From assembly GCF_024868665.1 (NCBI RefSeq), contig NC_079898.1, forward strand, positions 26,098,358 through 26,162,357: a stretch of 64,000 bases of DNA. Direction: 5' to 3'. The notes beneath the pieces were generated by a model that searched no databases, had not been told where the DNA came from, and saw only the letters and a list, made by a program, of their open reading frames with translations. The position numbers and the translations under genes are program-made. This document shows positions 12,601-23,742 of the stretch, one piece after another (the stretch's first letter is position 1; each line of letters starts with the position of its first letter). Source of the stretch: Triplophysa rosa (lineage: Eukaryota; Chordata; Actinopteri; Cypriniformes; Nemacheilidae).

Positions 12601-15600
12601 CAACATATACGAATAGTATAACCATTCTGAATGCTATTATTACAACTTGTGCACAAAAATATGGTAAACTGGAATACTGAGTGAATTACTGAAAAGTATT
12701 ATCAATGCAATTGTTAGCATTCAACTTGTTGAGCATAATTACAATATAAAATGACCTCAAAGGGTAATCTGAATATGAATGAGAAAAACTTTATGGCATG
12801 ATTCTTAACAAACAAAGGAAAAGCAGCTATTTGATCTTTCTATTAAAAAAATCTTTCAAACAGTATAGTTTCAAAATGGCAGGAAAGACACTGGATGTTC
12901 CAAGAATACATGAAAACCCTTTTTTAAGATGCCAAAATGGAATAGAAAAACAAATCAATTTTTTTTAGAACATTTTATTCTGTATAAAGAAAAACTTAAA
13001 CAATTGTTGCAATAACTTGTTAAACATTTTTTATTGCTTTCTTACGGCCACCACCACCCATCCTTTCTGGTGCATATTTCAAATATCTGGATATAACTCC
13101 TTGAATATTTGATTGGGTTGTGTTGTGAGTGTTGATGACAGCATCTAAAGGAAAAAAAATCAGAAGTTAAGTCATCGTCATAAATGCTGTACATTTGAGC
13201 CCACATATGAATCCTGTGTTATTACTGCCAATTATTTTCCAAGCCTTTATTATTCATGTTATTAGTCATAATTTAAAAACCATAACATTTCCTGATTAAT
13301 GCCAGATCAACAGTAGGGCAGTGTGTACAGCACTCTCCTCCTATTGTCCATGCGAAACTTTGTTTCCTTTCATATTTGCATTGCATCTTACATACATGAC
13401 AGACTAAACCCTGTAAGTAACGCGATTATTGAAATGCTATTTTTCAAACATGTAAATTACACATTGGTATAGTGAGAATGGTTGGTGGCAAAAAAAAACT
13501 GCAGGTATATATTGGTTCACCAATAATCATTTAAGCAAAAATATTTTAAAGTGAAAGTCAATAAAACAACCCCTGAAGTCCTTACGTTAGCAACACAGTG
13601 GCTAGTACAATTTGAATTTCGGCGGGAAGCTCGAGACACACTCGTATTACAATAGCACGGCAAATAAGGATCGAAATTACACTCAAAAAATGAAGAAAAA
13701 AAACATAACGAAGTAATACAAATAGTAGACCAATAGCTAGCCTACACATCAAGACCAGTAAGTTTTGCTTACCTTAGAAATGTGTGTTTTCTTTCCGCTG
13801 AGACCGTTCTTGCTTCTGACTACCCGCGCGAAACCAGAGCCCTAGCACGAGACGAGTTGACTCTGCAGTCCAGTCTGGAATCTCGCGAGATTATCCCTTT
13901 TTTTTAATCCAGTTGTTGTGTGAGAGAGTGCATCTAATTTGTATCATGATAAAAATATGCTATAAAAATATTCATGTTTTTGGATGGGCAACTCCCTTCT
14001 CCAAAAAAAAACAGTATAAAAAAGTCTGTTATTTTTTTAATTTTAACTTAATGATTTAAATGTTAAGTGTTTTAAGTATCCACATTCATGTAAAATTATC
14101 ACAGAAAACATTCATACTGGTCAAATTCATTTTTGTATGTTAAACATATTATGTTGATTATTGGTGCAGACCTTGCTGAATTTTCAACGTTGATTTATAA
14201 GTATTTTACTGACCTTTTACAACCATTTAGCATTAAACATTGTTTCAATGTTGGATAAACGTTGAACCATGAACGTACATAATTTCAACCAAATATCAAC
14301 GTTGAAGGTCGGTCGTGTGCCAGCTGTCTGCATTCAAGCGTTTTAAGCCTTCAGACTAGAGTTGTTTGTTTTATCGTTTAATTATATATATATATATATA
14401 TATTCATGTTAATTTTTGTTAAATTTTTAACAAATTTGTTGTAGTTTTCTTCTTATATTGCTATGTAGGTTTAATTAATTTGAGATGAAGTTTTAATTTA
14501 GTTCTTATTTAGTTCCCATGAAAACCTTTTAGTGCCTCATCTTATTTCAGTTCATAAGCTAACAATTCTCATTTTTGTTTTGTTTTTCGAATAATATTTA
14601 GTGGTATATGGGTCAATGACGTATAAGGATTTTCGACATGCCCATTTTAAAATACAAATAAATAATAATATCTATGGCAGTTATTCAAACATTAAGAATG
14701 TGGTGCACACATACATGCAGATTAAAATGTTAAATTAAGTGATTTTAGTGTTTTTTATGTATGAATTGGCCATATTCTTAAACAGTGTCATGTGGTCGAC
14801 CGTGATTTATATTAAAATAAATTCATTTCCTTACAAAGCTTTAGTATTTAAAGTGTTTAGAAACAAAGTATTTTCATTTTTGCAGTCACATAGTCTCATA
14901 TTTTTGTTCTATAATTTTGTTAGCTAACTTTTTTTTATTATCGCATACAACTGATAAAAATGTTTTAAAAACACAATTCACTTAAGCATACTGTATCAGA
15001 GATTCATATTTCAGCCACAAAAATGAGATATATTTTATTTTAATTTAATACAATTATAGATATTATTGGTCGTACCACATGATAAGTGGTCGTTATATGT
15101 CATTGACCCATATTTTATTTGATTTAAAAGAACAAAAATGTCTTAAAGGGATACTTAACCCAAAAATGAATATTTATTTGAACTACTATGGCAGTAAATG
15201 GTGGGTGAGATCTGACATTCTTCCAAATATCTTCCTTTGTGTTCAGCAAAACTAAGAAATTTATACAGGTTTGGAACAATCTGGGGTTGAGTAAATGATG
15301 ACAGAATTTTAATTTTTGGGTGAACTATTCCTTTAAAGGTTCAGTATATGAATTTTAGCAGCATCTGGTGGTGAAGTTGCAACCAACGGCTCACTCCACC
15401 CCTCACTTTTGAAGCACTACGGAGGCTGAGACAGGACAAAGATGTCGTCACGTTTTCGTTTCTTTTCTGAATGAGATAACATATTTATGAACCGCGTTCT
15501 GTAGAGCAGTTTGTCCGTTTAGGGCTTCTGTAGAAACAACATGGCCAATTCCACGGAAGGGGACCCGTGGTGTATGTAGATAGAAATAGCTCATTCTAAT

Positions 15601-18600
15601 GCTGGGTTCACTCCAAACGCGAACCACCGCGTTCAACGCTCTTTATTACTCGCGGGAAAAGTTCGTTATTTTCGCGTCACGCAGAAGACAAGATTGACGC
15701 ACGTTCGTTGCTATCACGCGACCCGATTCGCGTCTATTCACGTCTTTGAATTGACTTTATGTAATTTACTCGCGCAAATCGCTTAATTCGCGTTTGGTGT
15801 GATCCCCCCATAAGTTAATAAAGACATAACGCTTCATTATGTAAGGTCTTTATACATCCCTGAACACATTGTTATGTACATTATATTGCATTTCTGTCAA
15901 TAGATCCTACAAAAAATGACACACAGCACCTAGTTTTAGTTTTGGTTAATGGTAATATCCCTGCTTCATGCACAGGTTTTAAAGCTCATGAGAAACAGAA
16001 ATGCAATGAAGTATATCCAAATTAGTAGTACAAAAGCTGAACTACAAGGTTGAATTTTTTTACAGTAGATCAGCTCAAGTGGACGAGAAGCATGAAGGCC
16101 GATGAGAAGACGGGTAAAAATTCAGATACAGGTGTTTTCTAGCGTTTCAGGACATTTAATGCGGTCTCGTTCAGTGCAGCTCAAAAAGGATGAATGACCC
16201 TCTTTCTTTACCTGCTCTTTATCTCTCTCCCTCTGTGTGCGTGTGTGTGTGCGTGTGTGTGCTGTGCGTGTGTGTGTGCGTGTGTGTGTGTGTAAGTGTG
16301 TGCAAGCGTGTGCGTGTAGTGTACCGTATGCTTTTCACAGGTTTCATTCACGTGTGCAGGTATTAAGTCTTTATCTCAGTAATGAGATTTCGCATCACTC
16401 TTCATCTTTGCCCGGACATTCCACAGACTCAGTAACATAGATACAGTTACATTGTGCATATTAAATACATACCTGAGAATCTGTGGGAGCAGGTAATGGT
16501 GCAGTACATACTGTTTTATGGGACTTTCTAATGCACGTTCCCATAAAGAGATCTTTAAAACTACACGATAAATGGGACATACTGACAAAGGCGCTGTAAG
16601 TCATAAAAGTGATGATTACATTGAAACCTTCTAACAGACCTTTACAGATGACGGTGACTCCGCTCCAGGTGCCGTTTTCCTGGCACACGCGTGTTCCCAA
16701 CCCCACCAAGCGAAAACCCTGAGAACATGTGAAATGGACCTCATGGCCCACCAGGTATTTCGAGCCAAACTTCCTCCCGTGGGCCGGAGCCATCAGAGGT
16801 GGACACGAGAGCTGAGCTAGAGATGACACCACAGAGAGAAAGAGAAATAAAGAGAAGAATGGGGTTAAGGAGTAATGTCAGAGATGAACTTGGTTACGTG
16901 GGGGACAGAACGGTTTGGGATATTTCGCCAGAAGGCAGACACATGTTGCTGAATGTGGGAGCCGTCATGGGAAAAAAATAGGAAATGCCTCATTTCATAC
17001 AGACGGCTTACAAACGGGAACAATAACATATGAGGCACGAAAGGGTTAGCATGTTTGTTTGTTTTTGTAATCTTTCTTTGGAAATTATTTTCCTGTTCAG
17101 TTAACAAATGCTTTTTATTTTCCAGCCCCGTGCTCCAAACCATCCTTAAATGAAGATACCATTTCCACCATCCATGTGATGTGCCACATTATGGAGGTAA
17201 AATTCACGTTGACTTGAAACATTTCTATATATTACAGATGTTCAATACAGTGTTAAAATGTAAAGATTCTTTGCTGGTTCAGACATGAATATACACTTGT
17301 GCATTGTACATATGTAAAAAGACTGAAATTTTCTGTAAACTGGAAAAAACAGAAATATACCGTTCAATATTTTTCCCCCTGTAAAATTATAGGATATAAG
17401 TTTATCTATTGAATTGTTTTCCCCATTTTTCTTGTAAATGTGTTGTCTTTTCCTGTAATTTTAAAGTTTTTGACCGTATTTAAAAAATAAACTGTAAAAA
17501 AAGAAATCTTGTAAAAAAACTGGAAAATAACGTTTTTCGGGAATTTTCTGGCAGCTGGGGCACCAGAAATAAACTGTAAAAGAACGGTTTTTCCCTGTAC
17601 AATTACATTTCCCCGTTTTCTTGTAAATTTGCGGTCTATTTCTGTAATTTTACATTTTTTAACTGTATTTCCAAAAAATACAATTTTATGTGGAAAATCT
17701 GTAAAAAATAACAGGAAAATTGTGTAAAATTACAGTTTTTTTTTTACAGAAGGTAATGCCATTTCCCATTTCTGGAAGTATAACTTTATGAGTCACATTT
17801 AAATTCTAAGCTCCACTATCTTACGCAACATGAGGAAACTACTAATGCATGTTAGTCTTCAAATTCATAGAAAGTTTTAGGAAAAACAACGCTAGGGGAC
17901 AGATAAAAAACATATCTGTGTGCATGTTGATTTAGTTGTTACCAATGTAAAAACAGATTGCACATTATCAGACATTTATTATAGATGATGATCAGTTGTT
18001 CATTACAGGAATCACCTTCAGCTTTCCTTGTTGAGCTCCTATTGTATCACATTAAACATAACTTTTCATTTCCTTTGACTTCAGCTATGAAGTATACTCT
18101 TAGTCTTCTTTCCAATAGTGAAGGACTAGGCTTCCTATTTCAAAGGAAGGAAGTAATTGCATGCTAATAAAACACAAATAAGTCAGAGAAGTTCTTGGTT
18201 TGAGCTGTTCGAGCTTTGAAATTAAAACCGCCCATATACCGAAATCACTTTCCGAAAACAACTTGACTGAACGAACGTGTCTAAATGTACTCAATGCAAA
18301 GAAAAACCATTATCATCAAGCACAATTCATTGTGTTTTTAAAGGAACAGTTCACCCAAAAATGAAACTCTATCATAATTTACTCACCCCCATGCCATGTC
18401 ATATACAAATACTTTTATATTAAAATATTGTCATGTTATAAACATGGTAAAGCGCCAAAAAGCACAAGCATCCATCATTAAAGTGATCAAGATGACTCCT
18501 GTCGGTTAATGTAAGTCTTCTGAAGTGAAACGATTGTTGGTGAGAGAAAACCAATCATATTTTGATCTTATTTAGCTTATTTATTTGAAATTGTTATATA

Positions 18601-21078
18601 CATGGTCATATACGTACATCAGGGATTTGATGAGGGTGACAGAATTTTAAGATGTTTCTCTGAACTGCTCTTTTAAGGTCACATCTTTTTTGGTTTCTTT
18701 CAGTTTCAGTCTTCTCTCTTGTATTTATGGCAGTGCTCAATGTCTCACATTGATTTGAGTTCTGAATGGTTTTCTATTAGCATAAAGACCATTTGTGAGA
18801 TGAATCTGCCCTGGATGAATGCGAACCAGTCTGCAGGTTCTTTCATACACAGCTTTGAAGTGTTTTATAATCCTCTGGAGCTGGAGTGTATGAAGCCAGC
18901 GGCTCCAGATGCCAGAATGACACACCTCCTCTGAATGAACGTGAAGGTTATGAGGGATTACTTTCATAAACTGTCCTGATACGTCTGGGGAAGCGAAAAC
19001 CTCAAACCTCATTTTCAACATGGTCCAAGGAGATAAAATGAATGTTTCTCATCTTTGGGTGTGGTATCCTTTTAGGCCTGGTTTTGCTCCAGGTTTGTGA
19101 TTATACAAATTATGTTTTGCCATGGTGACTACGCTTTTACTTTAATTAAACTATGGTTTTTGTAGACTTTGTCGTGTACACTCTTAATAATAAAGATGCT
19201 TTTAAAAGGTCCTTCACACCCAGGGGCGGACTGACCAGTAGCACATTCTGTCAAAGTCCAGAACGGCCGTCCCACCGACGGCCTACTGCCGTGACCAAGG
19301 GGTGGACCGGCCATATGGAGTATCGGAACTTTTCCCGGTCGGCCGCTAATGTATGGGGCCGGAATGGACGCTTGGGCCGGACAGACGGACGTTATTAACG
19401 CAAATGCACGCAATGCGAAGGCATTAGTGAGACAGACATGTCTAGTGCAATGACACGTTACTTACAACACCCAACACCCCCCCCCCCCAGCAATGCCATA
19501 TAAGAACCGTCTCTTTCTTACTTTTTTATGATCTGAAGAACCTTTTTTCACCACAAACATTTTTTGAAACAGAAAGGTTCTTCAGATGTTAAAGGTTCTT
19601 CTATGGCATCAAAGAACCTTTCGAAGCACCTTTTCTTAAGAGTGTATAGTAGGAATATATGGAGTACTCACACGAGGACTGGTCTGATTGTGGAAACTTG
19701 GACACAGAGTTTTGAAGACTGGTGAGTTTGGACTTCATAATCCGAAGCCCTTCTGTAAACCGGACCTCCTGTGCTTTGAGGAACTTCTCCATCTGACGCA
19801 GTACGGCCATCGCTCTGTTCTTATCCATACAACCCTGAGAAACAAAGCCCACACGTCCAGTTCAGCAACCGACCGAGCACCTGGTTACAATTTGATGGCA
19901 AGCAGTTATCGCCTAATGATGGACTTACTCGATTCAAAGAACACAACCTCACGGAGGAGATGCTTGACATCATAAACGGTGCGAGGAAACATTACCGCAA
20001 AACATTGTATGAAAACGAAAAATGGCACAGATGAATGATCAAAGCCAGATGTGGGTGATGTCATGTGTTAGGACACAGGGACTCCTGTGGGGCATAACAT
20101 AAAAGCTGAGGTTTTTCTGCTCAGGCCAATATTTAGGAAGTGATCGGCGTGCCAGCGCACCAGAAGCCAACCGGGTTCCCTTAGAAACACAAATATTACT
20201 CCCGTTTTACAGAACAATTTGTCAGAAGTGATGCTGTCCCGTATGTGTTCGGTCAGAGGGCAACCTCTAAGGTCCTCTCCAAGAACCACATGTAAGAGTC
20301 TACATTTTGCTCTCTTTTTCCTCAGCAGCTTCGTGGCAGTTTTACAAAAAGCTGTTAGGCAGATGTCTGTAGGACCTCTGTCCAAAGAGCCCGTCTCCTG
20401 TATATGTTTTTCATGGCAGTTAAATGCAGTCTTGTTAGAGGAAAGAGAAAACGCACCGGTCTTAAATTTCTCCAGAATTTTGCCATTATAAATAAAGGCA
20501 TAGAAAAAATGCATCAAACACATATTTAATGACATGTCTCTCATGGGCTGTTACAGTGGTCACAAACAGCAATATGAATTGCATAATAAAACAAGTGACA
20601 ATTAAGTAAAATCAGCAAACATTTATTGACAAATGTAAGGAATTGTGGTTACTCTGCGAAATAACTGCGTGAACTTGACTTCAAAATCCGGTGAAAATCA
20701 CACTGACAGCTGATTTAGTTCTGGAAAAAGCTTTGCCTTCCTTTGTTTGCATATTATGTCACTTTATTATTTCATGTTTTGTTATCTAATGCAATTAAAT
20801 GTTTACATTTTCTTGGTGATTTAACGAAACAAGATACTTTCGATGTCACTTAATGAGAAAACTGTATAAAATATCGTGCAATAGGCTAACCATTCAGTTA
20901 AATGTTTACAATGGGACAACTTTTTGTACCTGCTTTATTGCAAATAATACGCACATGTTCACGTAGGGCCTATTTATAAAATATAAACGTTCAGACTCAC
21001 CAGTGCCGAATCATTACAGTCATGCAAGGATGAAACTGACAGCAAGAAAAAAATCGTGCGTAAATATGATATATTCAT
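3636..21078 (-). CDS. fbln7: Fibulin-7, secreted matrix protein (8 coding exons, 444 aa)
   Basis: Exons in transcript order: 21001-21078, 19672-19834, 16640-16816, 7966-8091, 6805-6942, 6493-6630, 5260-5398, 3636-4011. They have proper splice sites, join in phase and total 1,335 bases. The protein has a signal peptide (start [15 protein letters not shown]), an amphipathic coiled-coil segment (27-80), a sushi/CCP domain with four cysteines and an NGTW glycosylation site (81-139), three EGF-like modules (140-181, 228-273, 274-319) separated by a short Cys-bearing segment (182-227), and the C-terminal fibulin domain (320-444). The EGF modules at 228 and 274 begin DVNEC and DVDEC, the calcium-binding type. 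Order and length match mammalian fibulin-7 (439 aa), and the fibulin domain is strongly similar from memory (for example [17 protein letters not shown]). The known role is in extracellular matrix and cell adhesion. The first exon rests on its signal peptide and phase-0 donor and is the least certain. Confidence 0.93.
4811..5040. repeat. Two-unit ~115-bp tandem repeat of CCAGC motifs in fbln7 last intron
   Basis: The unit starting AACCAGCATATGTTGGGTTA at 4811 recurs at 4926. Each unit is built from shorter ACCAGC/GCTGGT words, so the repeat can also fold on itself. It lies between the last two fbln7 exons. Fish genomes carry many arrays of this CCAGC type. The open frame across it (4828-5103) is repeat translation. 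Confidence 0.7.
6082..6397. mobile_element. hAT-type MITE (300 bp) with 8-bp target duplication
   Basis: The element spans 6090-6389. Its ends are inverted copies (CAGTAGTTCTCAAACT and AGTTTGAGAACCACTG) and it is flanked by perfect 8-bp duplications GTTTAAAG at 6082-6089 and 6390-6397, the hallmark of hAT transposons. It carries no transposase and is G-rich near both ends. It lies in an fbln7 intron between the two calcium-binding EGF exons. Confidence 0.85.
7376..7815. mobile_element. Cyprinid-style MITEs (CACCCAAAAATGAAAATTCTG family)
   Basis: From about 7376 to 7700 the sequence begins with CACCCAAAAATGAAAATTCTG-like sequence and ends with the inverted form (TTTTTTGGGTAAAGTATCCC), with a partly palindromic middle. 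A second, diverged and probably truncated copy follows at 7701-7815. Related copies lie at 15145-15340, 18341-18660, 41770-41945 and 48370-48680, so this is the commonest repeat family in the window. No coding capacity is seen. Confidence 0.7.
8842..9440. repeat. Dispersed repeat with embedded CA microsatellite
   Basis: The stretch starts with a TTTATTTATATAGCGCTTTTAC motif that recurs widely in fish genomes, runs into a long imperfect (CA)n tract (about 8985-9145), and continues with a segment containing GAGGAACCCAAAACTC (about 9300). All long open frames here, on both strands, are translations of the CA tract and are not genes. It lies in fbln7 intron 3. Confidence 0.6.
10056..10776. mobile_element. 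MITE with TGCGTTTCCC inverted ends (~720 bp)
   Basis: The left end GGGATGCGTTTCCCGAA is inverted at the right end (TTTTGGGAAACGCACCCC). Secondary CGTTTCCC/GGGAAACG words recur inside (near 10145 and 10695), so the element is internally palindromic. The single open frame inside (10302-10679) has no recognisable similarity. It lies in fbln7 intron 3. Confidence 0.65.
12301..14326 (-). mobile_element. 2-kb DNA transposon derivative built of TCAACGTTGA repeats
   Basis: The ends share a CAGCTGGCA/TGCCAGCTG sequence and are followed inward by repeated palindromic TTCAACGTTGA words (12312-12545 at the left, 14185-14310 at the right). Between these lie a minus-strand GC-rich segment ending in a strong splice donor (GTAAGC, exon edge at 13773) and a small minus-strand terminal exon (13020-13144). 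This looks like an autonomous element that lost its middle exons but kept the first and last. The superfamily was not determined. It lies in fbln7 intron 3. Confidence 0.6.
13020..13144 (-). pseudogene. Terminal exon remnant of a transposon-borne protein
   Basis: A 3' splice site (CCTTTAG) at 13145 is followed by an open frame of 41 codons ending in TAA. The peptide runs [20 protein letters not shown] and then [20 protein letters not shown], a compact helical stretch with a glycine/lysine-rich tail. It reminds me of the tails of DUF4806-type transposon proteins in fish, but that is a recollection of style and not a match I can verify. No start codon or upstream coding exon remains. Confidence 0.4.
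14382..14403. repeat. (TA)n microsatellite
   Basis: About eleven uninterrupted TA units follow the right end of the 2-kb transposon in fbln7 intron 3. Confidence 0.9.
15145..15930. mobile_element. Cluster of nested MITEs in fbln7 intron 3
   Basis: Three elements are stacked here. 15145-15340 is a CACCCAAAAATGAA-family MITE, ending TTTTGGGTGAACTATTCCTTT. From about 15340 to 15930 runs a second family (GCACTACGGAGGCTGAGA, near 15413) that has a partial copy at 43928-44130. Inside it, 15600-15810 is a third copy of the 2493-2968 element, flanked by TAA at 15597-15599 and 15811-15813. The nesting shows that the GGTTCACACC element inserted later than its host. Confidence 0.7.
16230..16320. repeat. 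(GT)n-rich microsatellite
   Basis: Imperfect GTGTGC/GTGTGT tract just 3' of the sushi exon of fbln7 in transcript terms. The open frame at 16237-16440 is its translation and not a gene. Confidence 0.85.
17330..17755. repeat. CTGTAAAA/TTTTACAG internally repetitive element
   Basis: Multiple direct and inverted copies of CTGTAAAA, TGTAATTTTA and TTTTCCTGT words form an AT-rich palindromic block in fbln7 intron 2. A diverged relative is at about 6965-7160. Probably a degraded MITE. No coding content. Confidence 0.5.
18341..18660. mobile_element. Diverged MITE, CACCCAAAAATGAA family
   Basis: It begins AGGAACAGTTCACCCAAAAA at about 18341. A matching but decayed end (GACAGAATTTTAAGATG followed by CTGCTCTTTTAAGG) lies near 18640-18675. 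It lies in fbln7 intron 2. No coding capacity. Confidence 0.55.
19180..19650. mobile_element. ACACTCTTAA-ended MITE with a second repeat nested inside
   Basis: The outer element starts ACACTCTTAATAATAAAG and ends CCTTTTCTTAAGAGTGTA, a terminal inverted repeat shared with 30284-30550 and 49268-49442. The insert begins near CAGGGGCGGACTGACCAG (about 19221) and is GC-rich to about 19400. The left arm is interrupted right after the AAAGGTCCTT word, so the insert is the younger of the two. The right edge comes within about 20 bp of the fbln7 coiled-coil exon donor (19672). Confidence 0.6.
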
Positions 21079-21480
21079 TCTTCTATATCCACTTTTCGCT
21101 TCCTTGTTATTAATCCTCATATGTGTTAACTTTATTCTGTTTACTAGTAGTCGCTGAATAAACCCTGATAGAAAATGTTTGGTAAACTGGTGCAAGAACT
21201 GCTATTGATGCTCGTGCGTTCCTCATGAAGACTCGCCGAGTGCCCGACGATGTCCAACTTCCGAGCGAATCATTCTGGCTGAACCGAATCTAGAGATTCA
21301 TTTGAATCGACTCGCAAAGCCTGTTGTGGGTGATCGGTAAATTGCACGCGAGAAATTCCTGACTCGGTGGGAGTCGTTTCTTTGAATCGGTTCATTTCGA
21401 TGAACTGTTCGAACTTAAATTATTCGGACATGTCAACGCTACTGCGGAGTTTCACTAGAATGCTGTAATCACTCTCTGAA
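21079..21480 (-). promoter_or_regulatory. fbln7 5' region, with GAATCGGTTCA-type repeats
   Basis: This lies upstream of the predicted fbln7 start codon (21078) on the minus strand. It contains several diverged GAATC...GGTTCA / TGAATCGACTC words (21270-21410), a common interspersed pattern in fish. No TATA box is convincing, and the transcription start cannot be placed by eye. Confidence 0.3.
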
Positions 21481-21956
21481 GAATACATTTCATAGTCGTT
21501 TTTATATTTATTTTCACATCACAATATATCAAAGCACACAACTGTATAGAAAGATGACTTTAAAGCAAGGCACTTTTAAACCTTATCAATAAAACATTTT
21601 CAATTTTAACTACATTTAAAGCATAAGACACACATGAAGCACACATTTCTCTCGAAACAAGAAGCACATTATGCTTTCAAAGACGAGAGAAATGTTTCCG
21701 AGACTTTCACGAGTTCGTGTGATTTTGCTGCCGCCACATGTTCAATGTGGGTAATGCACTCAAGGGTGTGTAGGATACAATAAGGTAAATTATAAAAATG
21801 TACACGACATGTCTCAGTAACAGCAATCTTAAAGGAAATTATAAAAAAGTAAAAAAGAAATAATTTAAAAATCACCACAAATGTTAAAAGCCTAATAGGT
21901 GTATATTTGTGGAGAGAGAGCGGTGACACACAGATAATGTGTTTTTCTAAAATTCC

Positions 21957-23366
21957 TCATGGTTGGAAGTGCCTTTTTCTTCTTAATATGCAGACACACA
22001 CAGTGATTCCCAGAAGAATGCCGGGAAATAGTGTATAAACCCAGTAGGGATGTGATTCTGAGAATTCAGGGCCTATAGAGAAAACACACGACAGATCAGC
22101 TGACGTGTCATTTTCCAATTCGTTAAAACATTTTATGTGATTGATCAAAGATAACTCACCCCACACGGTCACTTTGGGTTCTGGGATACTGCTATGTTTT
22201 ACTTCACATTTATATTTGTCTCCAGGCTCTGGGGTGATAGTTACATGCTTGTATACTCTGAAAGTCCAGTCTTGCCCATACATTAAATCAGAGGTCTCTT
22301 CCTTCACATTAACACCATTAACAAAAAGATCAATTTCTATGTCGCCGGGGTAGAACCCAGTTGCGTAGCAGTAAAGGGTATTCACTTTTCCCTGTTCCTC
22401 AGGAAACTCAGTATACACTTCAACAGAAGGACGTGCTGTTAAGAAATAGTGGGATTTGATTATACAGTGCAAAACCAGAATGTATAGAAGACAATTTTAC
22501 AATATCTGAACTATGATGACATTACCTAAAAGTGGCTTTGATGACTGTGCATCATCTTGAAACCTCTCCAGGTACTTGGCCTGTCTAAGAAATCCCTTGA
22601 AGACCTCGGTCAGGCAGAAGGTGCTGGAACGCTTCTCCAGAACAGAGAAGCCTGCACTCGAACTAGGACGTAGAATAAATGTTTGTTTTGACTGGTCAAA
22701 GTATGCGAATATGGCATCGTTGACCAAAACAACCACTCCTTGGTCCATGGAACCATTTCCCTTCATCCGAGTATAGGCCAGGACGTTTACCGCATGGTAG
22801 TCTGTATGTAAGTGCAAACAAACAAGCTGGACTTTAACTAAACAGTCGAAAACATCCATGTGCAAATATACAATATCATATGTTGGGTTGATGGTGTGAG
22901 CCAAGTTACTCATAAGTTTGGTGGTACATTGTTTTAAGATGCTCATCGTAGCAAATAAAATGAATTGAAATAGCTGTATTAGCTATAGAAGAAAAGAAAA
23001 AGTAGCTCCCCACATGAGGTGCATACAATAGACAGTGTTTTTGAACCTCACTTTAGTACATTTATAGCAGTTTACTACAGGAACTACTATGGCATACAAC
23101 ATTCTCTTTTTCCGTGGGTATTTTTTAGTATTTTGTTTGTTTAGACAATAAATGCATATCAGAACACAAAAAGCATTTAAGTCTCACATTTTTGCTTGCA
23201 AATTTGTGGGTTCTTTTGACAAATTGATGTTTGTTTTCTAGAATAATAAAACGAAGAATAATAAGACTAAACACAATGATATAGTCATTTTACCAGTCCA
23301 CGTTATGATGGTCTGTGGAAACAGCAGATTTAACACGAGTGCTCTTAGCATTTTAATGTACATCAT
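21957..23366 (-). CDS. Divergent MHC class II alpha chain, probably non-classical (4 exons, 246 aa)
   Basis: Exons: 23294-23366 (signal peptide), 22526-22801 (alpha-1), 22160-22435 (alpha-2, C1-set Ig), 21957-22072 (connecting peptide, membrane segment, short tail). All junctions are phase 1 and total 741 bases, the standard class II alpha exon plan. The Ig domain carries the paired cysteines (LYCYATGFYPG and YKCEVKH). The membrane helix VYTLFPGILLGITVCVCIL is followed by RRKRHFQP. The alpha-1 strand NDAIFAYFDQSKQTFIL aligns with the class II GDEIFHVDM region. Its helix has no asparagine, so the Asn pair (human DRA 62 and 69) that holds peptide backbones is absent, and it carries a lone Cys. 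A beta-chain gene faces it head to head. The DE lineage of teleost class II is my best guess. The alpha-2 domain also resembles beta-2-microglobulin, so a class I-related origin of that exon cannot be excluded. Confidence 0.82.
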
Positions 23367-23482
23367 GATCGTCTTTAAATCTCTAAACAAAAAGCATTAT
23401 CCTCTGTGATCATGCGCAAATAAAGTTTCCCTCACAACACTTTCATTTTCAGTTTGACTGTCAGCCTCAACACAATGTAACA

Positions 23483-23693
23483 TTAAAGGCGGGGTAACCG
23501 ATTTCCGAATTACGCGTTTAGACAACCGAGTCGGGCCAGTACCAAAACAACCTTGTAGCCAATCAGCAGTAAGGTGCACAGGACGGACATTAGCCGAGCG
23601 CTGACGAAAGCGAAAGATGGGGGTAGGGGTGTGTTTGTTTTGGTGATTTGAACATCAACAACGGCTAAAAGAAATCGGACACCCCGCCTTTAA
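23483..23693. mobile_element. 211-bp MITE with TTAA ends inside the MHC alpha/beta shared promoter
   Basis: The left end TTAAAGGCGGGGTAACCGAT and the right end (ATCGGACACCCCGCCTTTAA) are inverted copies for about 20 bases. TTAA at both edges would fit a piggyBac-type target site, though it may simply be part of the repeat. It fills over half of the 376 bp between the two divergent start codons and carries a CCAAT box. Confidence 0.7.
23557..23566 (-). promoter_or_regulatory. Y-box-like inverted CCAAT element
   Basis: The minus strand reads CTGATTGGCT, a full match to the class II Y-box consensus CTGATTGGYY bound by NF-Y. It lies 191 bases upstream of the alpha start codon and inside the MITE. 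I found no convincing X box at the usual spacing, so a functional S-X-Y module is unproven. CCAAT boxes are also common in ordinary promoters. Confidence 0.35.
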
Positions 23694-23742
23694 AATACGC
23701 ATCACTTTCTCGTTCAAAGAACGAGTCCTGTGCTAGAACAAA

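Noticed and set aside
23570..23610. Possible class II X/X2 box (TGACG near 23602) beside the Y-box-like CCAAT
   Set aside because: Spacing and sequence do not fit the X box consensus; only a TGACG core is present.
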